Origin: Callipepla californica brunnescens
Taxonomy: Eukaryota; Chordata; Aves; Galliformes; Odontophoridae
DNA length: 64,000 nt
Reading direction: 5' to 3'
NCBI GenBank assembly: GCA_023055505.1
Contig: JALIRH010000002.1
Location: 15,647,244-15,711,243, forward strand
A program made the translations under genes and the position numbers. This document shows, one piece after another, positions 13,649-26,020 of this stretch (positions are counted from its first letter, which is position 1; each line of letters begins with the position of its first letter). The notes under the pieces were generated by a model. The model was not told the origin of the DNA. It saw only the letters and a list, made by a program, of their open reading frames with translations, and ran no database searches.

Positions 13649-13978
13649 GGGAGGAATAATTGCATGCACTAATGCAGGCTGGGGGATGATCTGCTGGAGA
13701 GGAGCTCTGTAGAGAGGGACCTGGGTGTCATGGTGGACAACAGGTTGACCATGAGGCAGCAGTGTGCTGTTCAGACTGGATGTTAAGAAATACTGCTTTT
13801 CTAAAAAAGTGGTCAGGCATTGGAATGGGCTGCCCAGGGAGGTGGTGGAGTCACCAACCCTGGAGATGTTCAACGAACGTTTAGACATTATGTTGAGTTT
13901 AGTGAGAACTGTTGGTGATAGGTAAATGGTTGGACTGGGTAATCCTGAAGGTCTTTTTCAACCTTGTCAGTTCTATAC
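13649..13978 (+). mobile_element. CR1 LINE 3' fragment with internal deletion
   Basis: It begins in the ORF2 C-terminal part (GGGACCTGGGTGTCATGGTGG, then the ATGAGGCAGCAGTGTGCTGT segment). At about 13762 it jumps to the terminal part (CAGACTGGATGTTAAGAAATACTG). The 3' UTR and a degraded tail end near 13978. The last ~200 bp closely resemble the copy at 7851-8198, so both probably belong to the same CR1 subfamily. Confidence 0.9.
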
Positions 13979-16933
13979 TCTGAGTTCTGTGCAGTCAAGG
14001 TAGATATTTAGTAAAACAGGAGACTTACATACTAAAAGTTGTGCTTGGGCAGCCCTAATTCTGATTTTTAACACAGCTCCGCATCAAACTTCTAAATATC
14101 ATATTTGCCAAGTCTATATCTCTGTGCAGGAATAAGTACAAGAGTCACTGGTTCAGAAGAACTGCAAAAGATGGATTTAGTATTCCTGCTGCTGTTATGT
14201 CTCCCTCTGGAGATCTTAATAACTTTTTAATTTGCAATTCAGTACGGATTTTTCTTCCAGTTCCTAAATCTAAGCTTTAGCCACCAGCCTACACTATAGT
14301 TTAAAGATAGATACATGTTTATTGCTTATAGAGCTCCAGAAAGCTCTGTACATTCAAGTTGAAGGAAAGAAGGTATCTATTCCAATAAGTCAGATACATA
14401 CGGATCAGAGCAGACTGGGATTTCAGACAGACCCATGCTACACTGCATATTATCTACTGGCTGCTTTCAGGCAGCTATCTGGTCAAAGCAGGCATTCTTT
14501 TAAAACCAGTGACAGATCACAGTTTCTCCCGATTCACTGTGAGCAGATTATGAGCACCTAACACAGATGACCTGCAGTGTATGATAGAGGCACACTACTG
14601 CAACATCTGGCTTTTAGCTTTCAAAGTCTTCTGCAGCTCTACCCCTAATCAGTAGTGTCTACCTTGGACCAAGAGCTGTACTCACTTGCTCCTTCTTCAT
14701 CCTGAGGATGAAGCAGCCAGGAGAGAAAGGGATTAAAAGTTACCCAGTGTGTTTCACCATTGTTTAGCGAGATCCCCATGAAGATAATTTCCTTCCAATA
14801 AAGGTTTTGTGTTATACCAAATTTCTAGTGTCATTTGCACTGGCTGGGCCTTTTATCTTAAAGAAAAGACAAGAACTGGTCACTCCAAATTGATTTCAGC
14901 AAATCAGAATATGAAATGTGTTTTCATCTTTTAATTAAATGGCTAATGAGACCAAAAAAAAAAAATGTTATCAACAGGGAATATCCTAAATTCATAGAGA
15001 CAGCAGCTGTAACAGTAATCGTATGTATAATATTCCTCAAACTGACAACCATGGAAGAAAAGGTTAGGAGAAACAATCCATCCCTGGAGACACTGAGAAG
15101 GACATCATCCCACAGGGCATCAGAAACAATCTGAAGATATGCAATTTTAACGCCTTCACTGTTATAACAAATAAATGGCTTCATATTGCACATTTCTTCT
15201 CAATTCTATTCCTTTCTGAGATTATTAAATGATAGGATGTTCAGAGCTGTGACAATAAGATACACATACATCCTTGCCCTTTAGAGTATACCCTGCTATA
15301 AACGGATGATTATGTCCTTGTCAGTAAGGACAACAGCGCTGTAGCCTTTACAGCCAGAAAATATCTGCTAATTCGCAATAATTCTTCACACATTTATATA
15401 AAACCAAATCAAAGATAATCACTTACCAAAGGCAATAATAAAAATAAGTGATACAAAGATCTAGCTGGACTTTTTCTGATGAAAAGCAAGAAGTCTTTTC
15501 ATGTAAACATTAACACCTGGTGAATTTACTGTGTTTCTTTTTCTACTAGAAAACTGGAAGACTAATAATAAAACTGTACCTGTTTTGACTCTTGGAGGCT
15601 CTTAATTAAGACAAAGACAAATTTGTTATCTAAATAAGAAAAAAAAGAAAAATTAGGAAAGATTTCATTTCAGATGGAGTAAAAAGAGTGTCCAGCTCAG
15701 TGCTTTCTATTTTTATAAGGGGAAGTGATTCCAAACCACTGATGTGAAAATATTTCCATCCCAGTTAGATCTGTATAATTATTCACCTGTTTGTGCCTAG
15801 AAATCCTCAAGAATATTCTTCATGGGACAGCTGCTCTAATCAAAGGCTTGAAGATTTGAAATAACTGTTCAAAACACCTAGTTTCTTGCAGCTGAATATG
15901 TCTGGGAAGAAGACACAAAACCAGACTACGTACACTGAGAGGATAAGATGAATCTTCTCAATGCAGTAACTTGGTTATTCTGTTATTTTTTGTTCTCATG
16001 AACTTTATATCACAGTTAAATGGCTCTAGCAGACTTGATATGGGACATGATGAGACACTATTTGCCCCCTTTAAGGAGCAAATATAACACTGAGTACTAT
16101 AGCAAAGGGAGTTGATATATTTCCACAGACATTTTTTGCATTTCTAGTGGGATGCTTTGTGTTTATTAGTGATTTTGCTGTCCTTTAGGGAGCAGCTGCT
16201 ATATTCTGACTCAGTCTTCAATTCAGAAGGGATGTGCAGCATCTGGCTGCCTCTGAAGAAGAGGAACTGTCATTCTGCTTCCTATTGAACAGACCTCAGC
16301 AACATTACCCAGCAGATCGAGAAAAAAATTAGCCACAAAACTCCAAGCTAGAGTCTATGGAAGGATTCCCAGATAGTGCTGATTAGGTACAAGAGCACAG
16401 TACTGTCTGCAGAACATCAGGGTTTGTAATCTCCTAAGTAAATGTTAAAATCTACTTGCCTTCCTCGGATGTTCATTTTACTTAGACATGAGTTTATTCT
16501 TAAACTGAGAGATAAAGATCCTTCTTGATCTTGACCTCTGCAGGTACTGCCTTATTCTTGAAATCCTTTTGTATAAAGGTCTCATCATCAAAACAACATA
16601 AGTGATAATGCTGTTTAGATGGAAATGGGAATCTTGTGAAGAAAAATGCTTAAAAGACTCAGCCTAAGATCGTTCAAACCTTAGTTGTTACATTCCCTAA
16701 AAAGAGTGAAAAGACCACAGTTAAAATGTGGTGAGCAGATGGTGAGTTTTCTCCACAACATTTTCAAACGACTTTCTCTACTTCCACATTCCAGCAGGTC
16801 TCCATTTCCCACTATTCATCACAAAGAGGAAACAACTTTTAAGCTCAAGCACAAGCAATAACTAGAGTTAACATGCAGAAAAACAGAAAGTAGAAGTTAT
16901 CCAACTGCTTTCTCTACTGCCCTGGTAGAGAAA
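13979..16933. other. AT-rich intergenic DNA, no repeat recognised
   Basis: About 3 kb without a recognisable CR1 or coding exon. A 12-base A run lies near 14954. The open frames are short and unsupported. Confidence 0.5.
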
Positions 16934-17090
16934 GTCACAGAACTATATAATGAATGAGGTTGGAGTGGATCTCTGGAGGTCATGTAGTCCAAACCCTGCT
17001 TATACAGGGAGATCTAGAGTAGGTTGCCCAGGACCATGTCCAAGATGTCATCTGAGTTTAGCTTCCTGCTGTTTGATTTGAGTGTGTGCA
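16934..17090 (-). mobile_element. CR1 LINE 3'-end remnant
   Basis: Read on the + strand it starts with a degraded CR1 tail (GTCACAGAACTATATAATGA), then a 'GGTTGGAGTGGATCTCTGGAGGTCATGTAGTCCAAACCC' type 3' UTR and 'AGGTTGCCCAGGACCATGTCC'. This is the reverse complement of a CR1 terminus. It is strongly diverged and the inner boundary is uncertain. Confidence 0.8.
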
Positions 17091-17580
17091 CACCTTCAGA
17101 AACCAGCCAAGGTTTTTTAGGATAAAGCCAATACAGTGATTGTTCTGGAATAAGAGACAATGTGCTACCTCCTTGTCTCAGCTGGGGGAAATGAGTGTTT
17201 ATCCAAATAAAGCACTAATATTATTCATCAGTCAGAATAATCTTCTTCAGGTTTAATATGAAGATTCCATGAAAGTGTGTAATTCAATGAACATTCTTAC
17301 TTGTTTTCAGTAATCTTGTTTTGTCATGCTTTTTGTTTGCCTCTTCATATGGTAACACAAACAGCAATAAACATATGGGAATACACAGCTTCATCATAAC
17401 AGGCATTTTTTCTCAGGTGTTTCACTGTTCAACAAAAATCTCACTGAAATTTCCAATGACAACCTAAAAAGAGAGTATCTCTCTAATCCAGCTTTGGCTA
17501 TTTCCTGAATCCTATTTTTGTGAAACAGACTCTCCATAACTAAGCTCCAAGGCATTTTTAGGACATTAAATATTTCTACT

Positions 17581-17621
17581 ATGCAAATATTTTTAGTATG
17601 CAAATATTTCACAATGCAAAT
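17581..17621 (+). promoter_or_regulatory. Three POU octamers (ATGCAAAT) in 41 bp
   Basis: Perfect ATGCAAAT motifs start at 17581, 17598 and 17614, all on the + strand with 17- and 16-bp spacing. The intervening bases (ATTTTTAGT, ATTTCACA) are similar, so the cluster looks like a diverged short tandem repeat built around the octamer. ATGCAAAT is the canonical POU-domain (Oct) binding site. The sequence match is certain; regulatory use is inference. Confidence 0.5.
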
Positions 17622-20330
17622 TAACTGCACATTTACAATATAAATGTTCTGGAGCTTTGATGCGTGTAATTAGAGATAGCTCTTGAGTGGTAAGATGCTA
17701 AATACTTTTATATGGGATGAGTTCTTGCAATGCTGCTTGCTAAAAACAATCCTGTATTTCTTACTAATGAGTCTCACATTGAGTTAAATGGAAATCTGTA
17801 CTAACAATGGCATTCATATTTTGAACTTCACTCTCCTGAATTCTTTGTCCTTGAAAATGCCCGCTAGCAGTAAATCACTTAGAGACACTAAATTCAACCT
17901 CATGGCACCTTCAAAGGTACCAGAGATGCCTTTCTTCTCTTGCTCGATTAAATAAGACTCCAAGCACTTGCTGTCACCTCTGTATTTGTATGTTACCAGT
18001 TAAAGTGTTCTTACTGCGTGAAGATTCACATCTGTGACAGCAACTGAGAAAATGTTTTATTTTTATCTCCCTATGCTCTTAACTCTTTCAATTAATACTA
18101 TGAAATAAGCAGGCTGCTCAAACTCCCTCTCTTATTAAAGTTGTTTTCCCCTCCAAGCACAGCTCCCTTGTATCACGCAGAATGAATATTTTCTTGACTC
18201 CAGGTCACACTAAAACATCTTATAGTCTTACCTGACTTCTGTTACTCGCATGAATCCAAGCAAGTATTCACAAATTATTAGCTAAATTCTTCTAGGAAAA
18301 ATGGTTCAAAATAGGAAAATCTGTCTAGTATAGCATATACTGCTTGTTTTTTATCTAAATGAAGCTTCACTCTTTTAAATGTCTGACCATGTAGTTTATG
18401 TTTAAGCAGGGAGCTTAGACCAAAAACAAGCATACTGCTAAACAGCAAGGCCAGTTCCTCACTGAAACACTTGAACAGGAGTGTGTGTGTATTTTAAATG
18501 TTAGCACATTCACAGAGTGCTTTTGGCCTATCCGAACTAACACTTTACCAGAAAATGAATCTCTGAGACCATTTCAGGGAACAGCATGAAGCACAAAACC
18601 TCCCCAGGAGGCACAGACCAGGCTATCCTGTTATTAGAGGAGATCTTTTAGACAAACAGGTAGGGGATATACAATGCTACTTGCTCTCACAGCCAAACAA
18701 TAAATTTTGGCCTGCTTGATTTACTGGTACAGAAGGAGCCTGGAATGGAATTCAAATATGAACCAGATGGTATCACACATCAGATTAATTATGATAAATT
18801 GTCTTTCTTCTGTTACTAGATACATACTACAGCTTTTTAGATGAACAATTTTCCTGTTAAATACTTAGAATCCTAATTTAGCTGAAAATGAGAATTGAGA
18901 CAATTGTAGCATGACTGAAACTGCCTCTTAGTAGATATCTTACCAATAGTGCAGACAGTTTTCAACATGATAGCACTTAAGTAGTATTTTCTGTAATCTT
19001 TCTGTTAAGGTTCACTGCTACATAGACTAATACTTTTAAATCATATTATTTTCAACCCAAGCAATTTCATCTGTATGTGACCCTAGCCTTTCTGTTACAG
19101 GAAAGAAATAGCTTCTGGGAGAGTATGTGAAAAAAAGTATAAGAATCTTCCATTGTAAATGTCTTAGCTCCATTATCTAAGTGAAAATGATTGAGGATCA
19201 CTAATGAAAGGATTGTGCTAAATTGTGAAAGGGCACCAAAAGCAGGTGTTTTTCTAGAAACTTTGTTGCGTGAATTTGGAGCCCAGAAGCAGCTGGAAGA
19301 ATTCAACCTGTGAGAGAGTGCAAAAGCAGCAGAACAGATACCAAGGACTTATAGCAGCTAAATATAGTAAGTAACATGGCAGTTTGTCTTTTGTTTGGTT
19401 AAGCAGACTGTCTGATTGCTCTCTAAGGCTAAACCTGCCTCCTAGCACCCAACTAATTCCAGCTACACCCATAGTGAACGACAAACCTGCAAGCCACAAG
19501 AAAAATACCAGTTGAGCCTATATTTTCTCACAGACATTCATTTTATTTCCCTCCTTTCCCTGCCATCATTTTTTTATTGAAGCTTTGAGAATGGAATAAC
19601 TCATTAAACATGGCTGAAATTAAGCTTTAGATTCAAAAGCTACTGCAAGGAGGGAAGTAACAAACAGGCAGAGAAGTCCCATAATCATCCTTCTTTGGGA
19701 AAAAGATCCAGAATATATTTTTTTCTGCATGCTCAAGAGGAATAAATTCCATCTTCTTGGAATAAAATCTGAAGAGCTGAAACAGATTGTTGTTGAAAAG
19801 CCATAAACTTCATTCTCATACAGATCTTCTGGGGAATCATTTTAGTAATACTTTCAGTATTTAAAAAGAAGAGGGTGAGGTTTTTTGTTAAGGTGGATGT
19901 GATGATCTGACATGGCAATGCTTGACACATTCAGGGTTGATGCAACTGTGCAGTTCTTCACAGAAGAAACCCCCTGTGGCACATCTAATTTACTTACATT
20001 TGAGTATTTTGTAATCATAATCAGCAGGAGTCTATAGGAGTACCATCAAGAATCCTGTTTATAGTGCAGCTCATGGAACAATTATTGCTATTAGCACTTC
20101 AACATCTAGAAGAGAAGATATGTAAGGTCTCATAAATCAGGAATCAGGATCTTTGCCCCAGTGTTGGGTATCTCTCTCAGAAGCTGCCTGAAAGAAACAG
20201 ACTAAGAGGAGATCTTGAGATCAGTCTCTAGGCAACAGAGATGAATTATGGCTATGAAATAGCTTAGTATTATAAAATGCTTGACTTCTGTAAGGATTGG
20301 AACCACATGTATACCACATGTAACTGTATA

Positions 20331-20432
20331 CTTACACACATACATACATATACACATATATACACATGCTAGACATTTACTTATGTATATATATTGATGT
20401 ACATGTGTGTATAAATATACATGTAAATAGTT
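20331..20432. repeat. AT-rich low complexity with (ACAT)/(ATAT) units
   Basis: Imperfect ACAT, ATAC and TATA units alternate (ACACACATACATACATATACAC...). This is a degenerate purine-pyrimidine alternating stretch typical of decayed microsatellites. Confidence 0.8.
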
Positions 20433-21789
20433 ACACATACTCTTAATGCAATTTTCATTATTTGCACAGGGAGATGACATCTGAAAGACATAGCAAATCC
20501 CTAGGCTTAAAGTCACAGCACATCCAGCGTAACCTAGTTTGTTCCTTCTTTGGGAATGCCAGGATATGAATTGAGAGATCTCAATTCTCCTCTGCTTGAA
20601 AAGTATAACATTCATTTCTTCTCTGTGACTGAAATCACTCTTTTTCATATAAAATAAACTTTCTTTACAGAAAGGTAAGTGGGAGAATTTTTTTGCTTTA
20701 CACAAACTGAATCACAGTTCCTGTGGAGAAGTCCCACATGAAACACTTAGGGAAACAGGATACGCAAAAGAGAATAGTTAGAGAGGAGGGCTTTCCAAGT
20801 GTATCTGCAGCCAAAGGAAAGTAATACTTTTTGCTACTCCCTGGTACTTTCTGAGACTATAGCAAGATTTAGCAAACAGTTTTATTTTCAGGCTGTCTAG
20901 AAAAAGTTCCCTTCTTCATTTCCACAAAATCATCTATCCATCCAAATTCTTTTCCTCCCACAACAGTTCAGGAAGATAAGACAATAGCGCACAGTATGAG
21001 AAACAAAAAACACGGAGCTGTTTCAGTCCAAGTAGTAAGATGTCTAGTAAGTAATAATAAGTCTGGAGCAGACCAAGAGACTGGAGCCATTTTCCGGATA
21101 GCACTCTCCAACTCTTATTCTGAAGGACATCGTGTTACAACATCCTTAAGATATTTTTAACAAATTTTATCCCACATAAAAGTGGACAGTTTATCGTCAC
21201 TTCAATCTAAACTTTAATGTTCCTTGCAAATATATTCAGCTTCATAAAAATATCTCTTCATGGGCTCCCTAGGTGCATGTGGATTGCAATTGAGAGGCTA
21301 ACCCAGGAGAGTCAGTGTGGTGAAGAGGCAGAGCAGGGATTAGAAAAGTACTGGAAAGCTCAGAGGTCTAATGAATATTTAATTATTTACAGAAAGCAGA
21401 TCAGTTCAATTAGGCAAGCTGATGAGAGACTTGCCCTCCAGCCCCAGCCATTGATCACTCATTTTTTATATAACAGACTCTCCTAACATCTGCTCTGCCT
21501 GGAAATTTGGGTCTTTTCTGTTGGTGGTTGTTCAGAAGTCTGCATTTTAACCATCTGGAACTTTAAAGGCATAGATTTTGGTTCACAGTTTCCAAAATGA
21601 ATGTTGGACCTTCAGATGTGAAGGTTGTCTGCAGAGTGGAATCCATTTTTCTATCCACATGCCAACACTGATAATCTCTCAAACAGACTTGCTAAGTAAA
21701 ACCAAAAACTGGAAATGCTACTTAAGTAAAACATGGAAATTGATCCAAGTAGCAGAATATAGGAATTAATCAGCAAGAAGGCTATCAGG

Positions 21790-22050
21790 TTTCAAGAGGG
21801 CTGCAAGAGTAGGAGGTCTGGCAGCAGGGCCAGGGGCAGCTCAGAGCCCAGGAAGCCAAGAAGTCCCCTGCCTCAGTGTGTAGGCTGAAACGGCCCACTC
21901 AGAAGGAGCTGCTGTGCTGCCCTGCCCAGACGTGGGCCTCAAGAACCAGGCCCACATTCAGGCCCACAGCACCCAGAGCTGAGCTCAGTGCCCAGGACTG
22001 GGCAAGACCCAGCTGCCCAGTTCCAGTCTCCTCACGTATATCACAGACGC
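21790..22050. other. GC-richer patch of unknown origin
   Basis: This patch is visibly richer in G and C than its flanks (GGCAGCAGGGCCAGGGGCAG, CAGCACCCAGAGCTGAGCTC) and overlaps frames on both strands (104 codons at 21876-22190 +, 132 at 21899-22297 -). No protein family or repeat is recognised. CpG dinucleotides are few, so it is not a CpG island. Confidence 0.45.
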
Positions 22051-23417
22051 ATTCAATACTAACCATGCACTGTTTTGTGCTGCAACAGCTGCAAACCCAC
22101 CTTGACTGTAAGCAAGGACCAGGAAGGATGACATTTGTCCCAGGGAATACCTCAATCCAGGGAGAGTTCTGCTCAAGGCCATACAGTTGATATACGACAT
22201 GTTTCTTCAGTAAAACTTTCTGAGCAGCACAAACACATTCCAAGGAAGAAGCAAGTGGCTTCCAGGAGCTGAGGGTCCAAAGCTTCCTACTGGGCAAAGG
22301 CTCAAAAGCTGCTCTGTGTACTTGATTTTCACTTTTAATTCAGTGGGTCTGGAGGGCTGCCAGAGTGGTGCTGTTTAGCTTTTTGCAAAGGCGCAGTGTA
22401 TTACTGTATTTGTATACAGCTTACTTTTCATAGTGATGTTAAATCTATATGGAGCCTCTACTTCTCTCAAACAAAATATTGAAAAAAACACACTTGTAGG
22501 TCATACAGCAAGACCAATGCACTGGAAAATAGACCTGTAAATGGCTTCCAACATTTTCTGTGCATGTGGCAATGCCTTATCTCAGCACCAGACCTTGTAC
22601 CTCACCAGCTTGCATAGGGTCTCAAATGGCACCATTTTTTCAGAATGCTCAGAGTAACTCAGGGCCAAGCACAACAGAGCTCAGGAATTTGTGGGGAGCT
22701 TATATGCCTAAATTGTGGCAGCATCTTGAAGCAGGAGAATATTTATCAGGCTTCAACCAACTAAGATGGAGAGGTAACTGTTTTGATTAAAATGAGAAAG
22801 GGAGAAGCTTATGATGAGTGAATGAAGCTAGAACAGAGAAGAGAAAATAGGCCACACATCAATTCAGGAAAGGGACTTCCTCCCGATGCATCCATTTAGT
22901 TGAATTAATAAAAGAAGGAAAGAAAAAATTAATAATTTTTTAAAACCCCACAACTAATTGATATTTTGTTATTATCATGCTCTTACATGAGATTCGTATC
23001 TACTAAATGTATTTCTTTAAAATAGCAGTATTATAGAAGCCATAAAGCTACACGGAATCTTGATACTTTTAGTCTCTAAGCTGGTTTTGCACTATTATTT
23101 TAGTACCAGCTGTTTCCTGAATGTCCTCTGCTTCCCTTTGACATCGATGAAAAAACTTTGCTGCTTGCCATGGATATTCTTTGTGGCTTAAGAAGGTACA
23201 AGAATCACTTTCAATAACTACAATTGGTTAAAAGATAAGGAAAGTCTGCAGTTCTGTTAAATCTCCTCCCTGTAGTCTTATCTTGTTCCCATCTGCCATC
23301 TTGTGGCAGTAAACATTAAATTCAACTTGTTAAAATCATCATTCCAGAAAAAGTTACGCACAGCAAAGCGCCAAGTCATTGTCCATCCCACGTTTTGAAG
23401 TTGTTCCCTTGTATAAA

Positions 23418-24238
23418 ATCGTAGAATCAAAGACTGGAAAAGCTTCCAAGATTATCCAGTCCAATCGTCTACCTACCATCAATGGCCATCTACCACCTCT
23501 GGCTCATGTTCAGCTAAGCATCAACCAACACCCCCAGTTCCATTTCTTCTATACAGTCTTCCAGCCACTCTGGCCCAAGCTTGTAGCATTACCTGGGGTT
23601 GTTGTGACCAAAGTGCAGGACCTGGCACTTGGTCTTGCTGAACCTCATCCCATTGGCTTCAGCCCAGCAATCGAGCCTGTCCAGATGCCTCCATAGGCCC
23701 TTCAGGCAGATTGACTCTTCCTCCCAACTTGGTGTCATCTGCAAACCTACTGAGTGTGCACTCAATCCCCTTGTCCAGGTCATCAATAAAGATATTGAGC
23801 AGGATAGGCCCCAGTCTCGAAGTCTGGGGAACACCACTAATGACCAGTCGCCAGTTGGATTTAATTCCTTCTATTCACCACCACTCTCAGGGCCCAGCCA
23901 TCTGCCTGTTCTTTACCCATCAAAGAATGTACCTGTCCAAGCCATGGGCAGCCAGCTTCTCCAAGAGAATACTGTGGGAGACAGCATTGAAGGTTTGTTG
24001 AAGTCAAGGTAGACCACATCAACAGCCTTTCCCCCATCCATCAGGTGGGTCACTAGATCATAGGAGATCAGAATTGTCAAGCAGGACCTCCCCTTCATGA
24101 ACTCATGCTGGCAGGGCCTGATGCCCCAGTTGTCCCACATGTGCCATGTGAATTCATCAAGATGATCTCTCCATAACCTTCCGTGGCACCAAGGTCAGGC
24201 TGATGAGTCTGTAGCTCCACGGATCCTCCTTACAACCC
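23418..24238 (-). mobile_element. CR1 LINE, RT-region and 3' fragments
   Basis: On the + strand it opens with a CR1 terminus (TCGTAGAATCAAAGACTGG) and continues into reverse-complemented ORF2. Minus-strand frames retain RT pieces: 23589-23837 includes [20 protein letters not shown], and 23913-24140 includes FMKGRSCLT followed by AVDVVYLDFNK. Segments between are shortened, and frameshifts separate the frames. The copy is dead. Confidence 0.92.
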
Positions 24239-25829
24239 TAAGTATGTTTATCAGCACTTTCAGTATTATGTTTTACACACACTCAAAGTAGCAGTATAAA
24301 ATAATACTTTCCTGTCAACAGGTTGGAAGATGTTCCAAATGAGAAGAGAAAACTAGATTAGATAAGAAAAATGTTTTGTGGACAATTAACAGAACTGGAA
24401 ATTAAATCTTGTACACAACAGCTAAAGGCTTTGTTTACTTGCCATATTTGTCTGTGGGAGAGATGATGAAACAATGTAGAAGGCAGCACTGCTGGTGAAG
24501 GAGAACCAGTAGCTGCCACAGGCAGACTTGGGAACACTGACTGAGGAGCAGCAGTGAAAAGGGAAGGGGCCATAGAGCAAGACATCATCAGAGACAGGCC
24601 ATGGCTCCACAGGAAAGCTTCACAATGGATTTGCCATTTCAAATATGAGGAGCAGGCCACAGCTGTTATGAAGAACAAAAGGGCAGAAGGAAAGGGCTGC
24701 AGTAGAAACAGAGGACTCTGCCCCAGTTTCAGAGGAATATTTTTAAAATCACACCAGATGTTACTGTTGCTCCTGGAACTATACAATAACACTCAGCCAT
24801 GCAGATAATTTGTCACAGCAGGAGACAAGGCTCTCCAGCCAGCCTATTGCCATCAGCAGCATTCCATCCTACACACCAGTTTGCTTTATCCCAGCTAGAG
24901 CCATTTCAGACACACTAAGAACCCTTGGCATCAAATCCATGGATGTTGTTTGCTTGCTTGCTTGTTAGCAATCAGCACTTGCACCATTGGCACAGCCCAG
25001 TGTCAGGAAAGGTTGGGCCCTTAGAAAAGCAGACAGAGACTGAGCACAACTCATGTCTGTGGGCTAGACTCATGAGGGCAGAGTGCTAAGACTGGGAATG
25101 TAGAAGTCAAATGCTGTTAGGATGAACAATCTAGTTAAAAAAAAAAAAAGGCAAGGAAGAGGAAATCCCTTTGCAGTGAATTTAATAGTGCCAACATTTA
25201 TGCACATTCTGTGTGATATCATTTCTGTTGAAACAAATAATTATAATATAGAGTGAGGCACTTGCAAGTGAGGAAATGCCAGTATAATGACATAGTCATT
25301 TATTAAACGATGACATACTTCTGCATGATGCACATGGAATCATTCAGGCACTTTATGATAAAAGTCTGTTTCATTGACCAGCTTTCCTTGCATTTTCTGC
25401 AATCCAAGGACTGTTGAATATTTTACAGTTATCTCTGCAGACAAACAAGCTCACAGAACCTTTAATCTGTAAACAGCTGAACCTCAAGAAAAGCAATGAA
25501 TGCTCATTAAGCATTATATTTTCAGCCTTGTTTCTGTGGACGTAACTGTTCTTAAAATTGAAATATCATTATGGACAATGAGCCAAAATTCTCTCAAATT
25601 TTGCAGCTTCCCAGATTGGTTGAATTCTTACAAGGTTAAAAGGTAGTTGTCTGCATTATTTGTGCCTTGTTTCAGAAAGAGAGAAAATGGTATTATGATC
25701 AGAGTGGCTGAGTGTTGTTCTTTATCTCCATCATCACACAGTGTTGCTGAGCTCATTAATTAAGCCAGGCCTTCTTGAAGTGGTCACTGGTCTCATGTAT
25801 TGTGAGAACTTCCTGATTGCTCAGTGAAG
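24239..25829. other. Intergenic DNA, nothing recognised
   Basis: Contains a short (TTGC) run near 24951-24964 and a 12-13-base A run near 25140. A 144-codon minus-strand frame at 24358-24792 has no family resemblance and is judged spurious. Confidence 0.55.
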
Positions 25830-26020
25830 GAATCACAGAGCAATCCAAGGCTTCAATGGACCCCAGGAGGTCTGCAGTAGAACAAAATTGCTCAGGCCTC
25901 TATCTAGCCATGTTCTGAGTATATCCAAAGATGGAGACTGCATGGACTGTCTGGGAAACTTGTCCCATTTACTTACTGTCCTGACAGTCAAAAAAGATTG
26001 TCTTTGTACCCTAGAATCTG
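25830..26020 (-). mobile_element. CR1 LINE 3'-end remnant
   Basis: The + strand reads GGAATCACAGAGCAATCC, then CTCTATCTAGCCATGTTCTGAG and TATCCAAAGATGGAGACTGC. This matches the reverse complement of a CR1 terminal region in order and spacing. It is heavily diverged, with an approximate inner boundary. Confidence 0.78.

Larger units (their letters stand above)
17091..23417. other. Repeat-poor intergenic DNA
   Basis: More than 6 kb without a recognised LINE. It contains the triple octamer at 17581-17621, an AT-rich low-complexity stretch near 20.3-20.4 kb and a GC-richer patch near 21.8-22.05 kb, each listed separately. A 167-codon minus-strand frame at 20202-20705 runs through the low-complexity stretch and is not credible. 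Confidence 0.5.

Noticed and set aside
20202..20705. 167-codon minus-strand open frame
   Set aside because: It runs through an AT-rich low-complexity stretch and its translation (repeated Tyr, Cys, Ile, His) reflects that repeat.
21899..22297. 132-codon minus-strand frame opposite a 104-codon plus-strand frame
   Set aside because: Overlapping frames on both strands in a GC-richer patch are expected by chance; neither translation is recognisable.
24358..24792. 144-codon minus-strand open frame
   Set aside because: No similarity to known proteins and no supporting gene structure.
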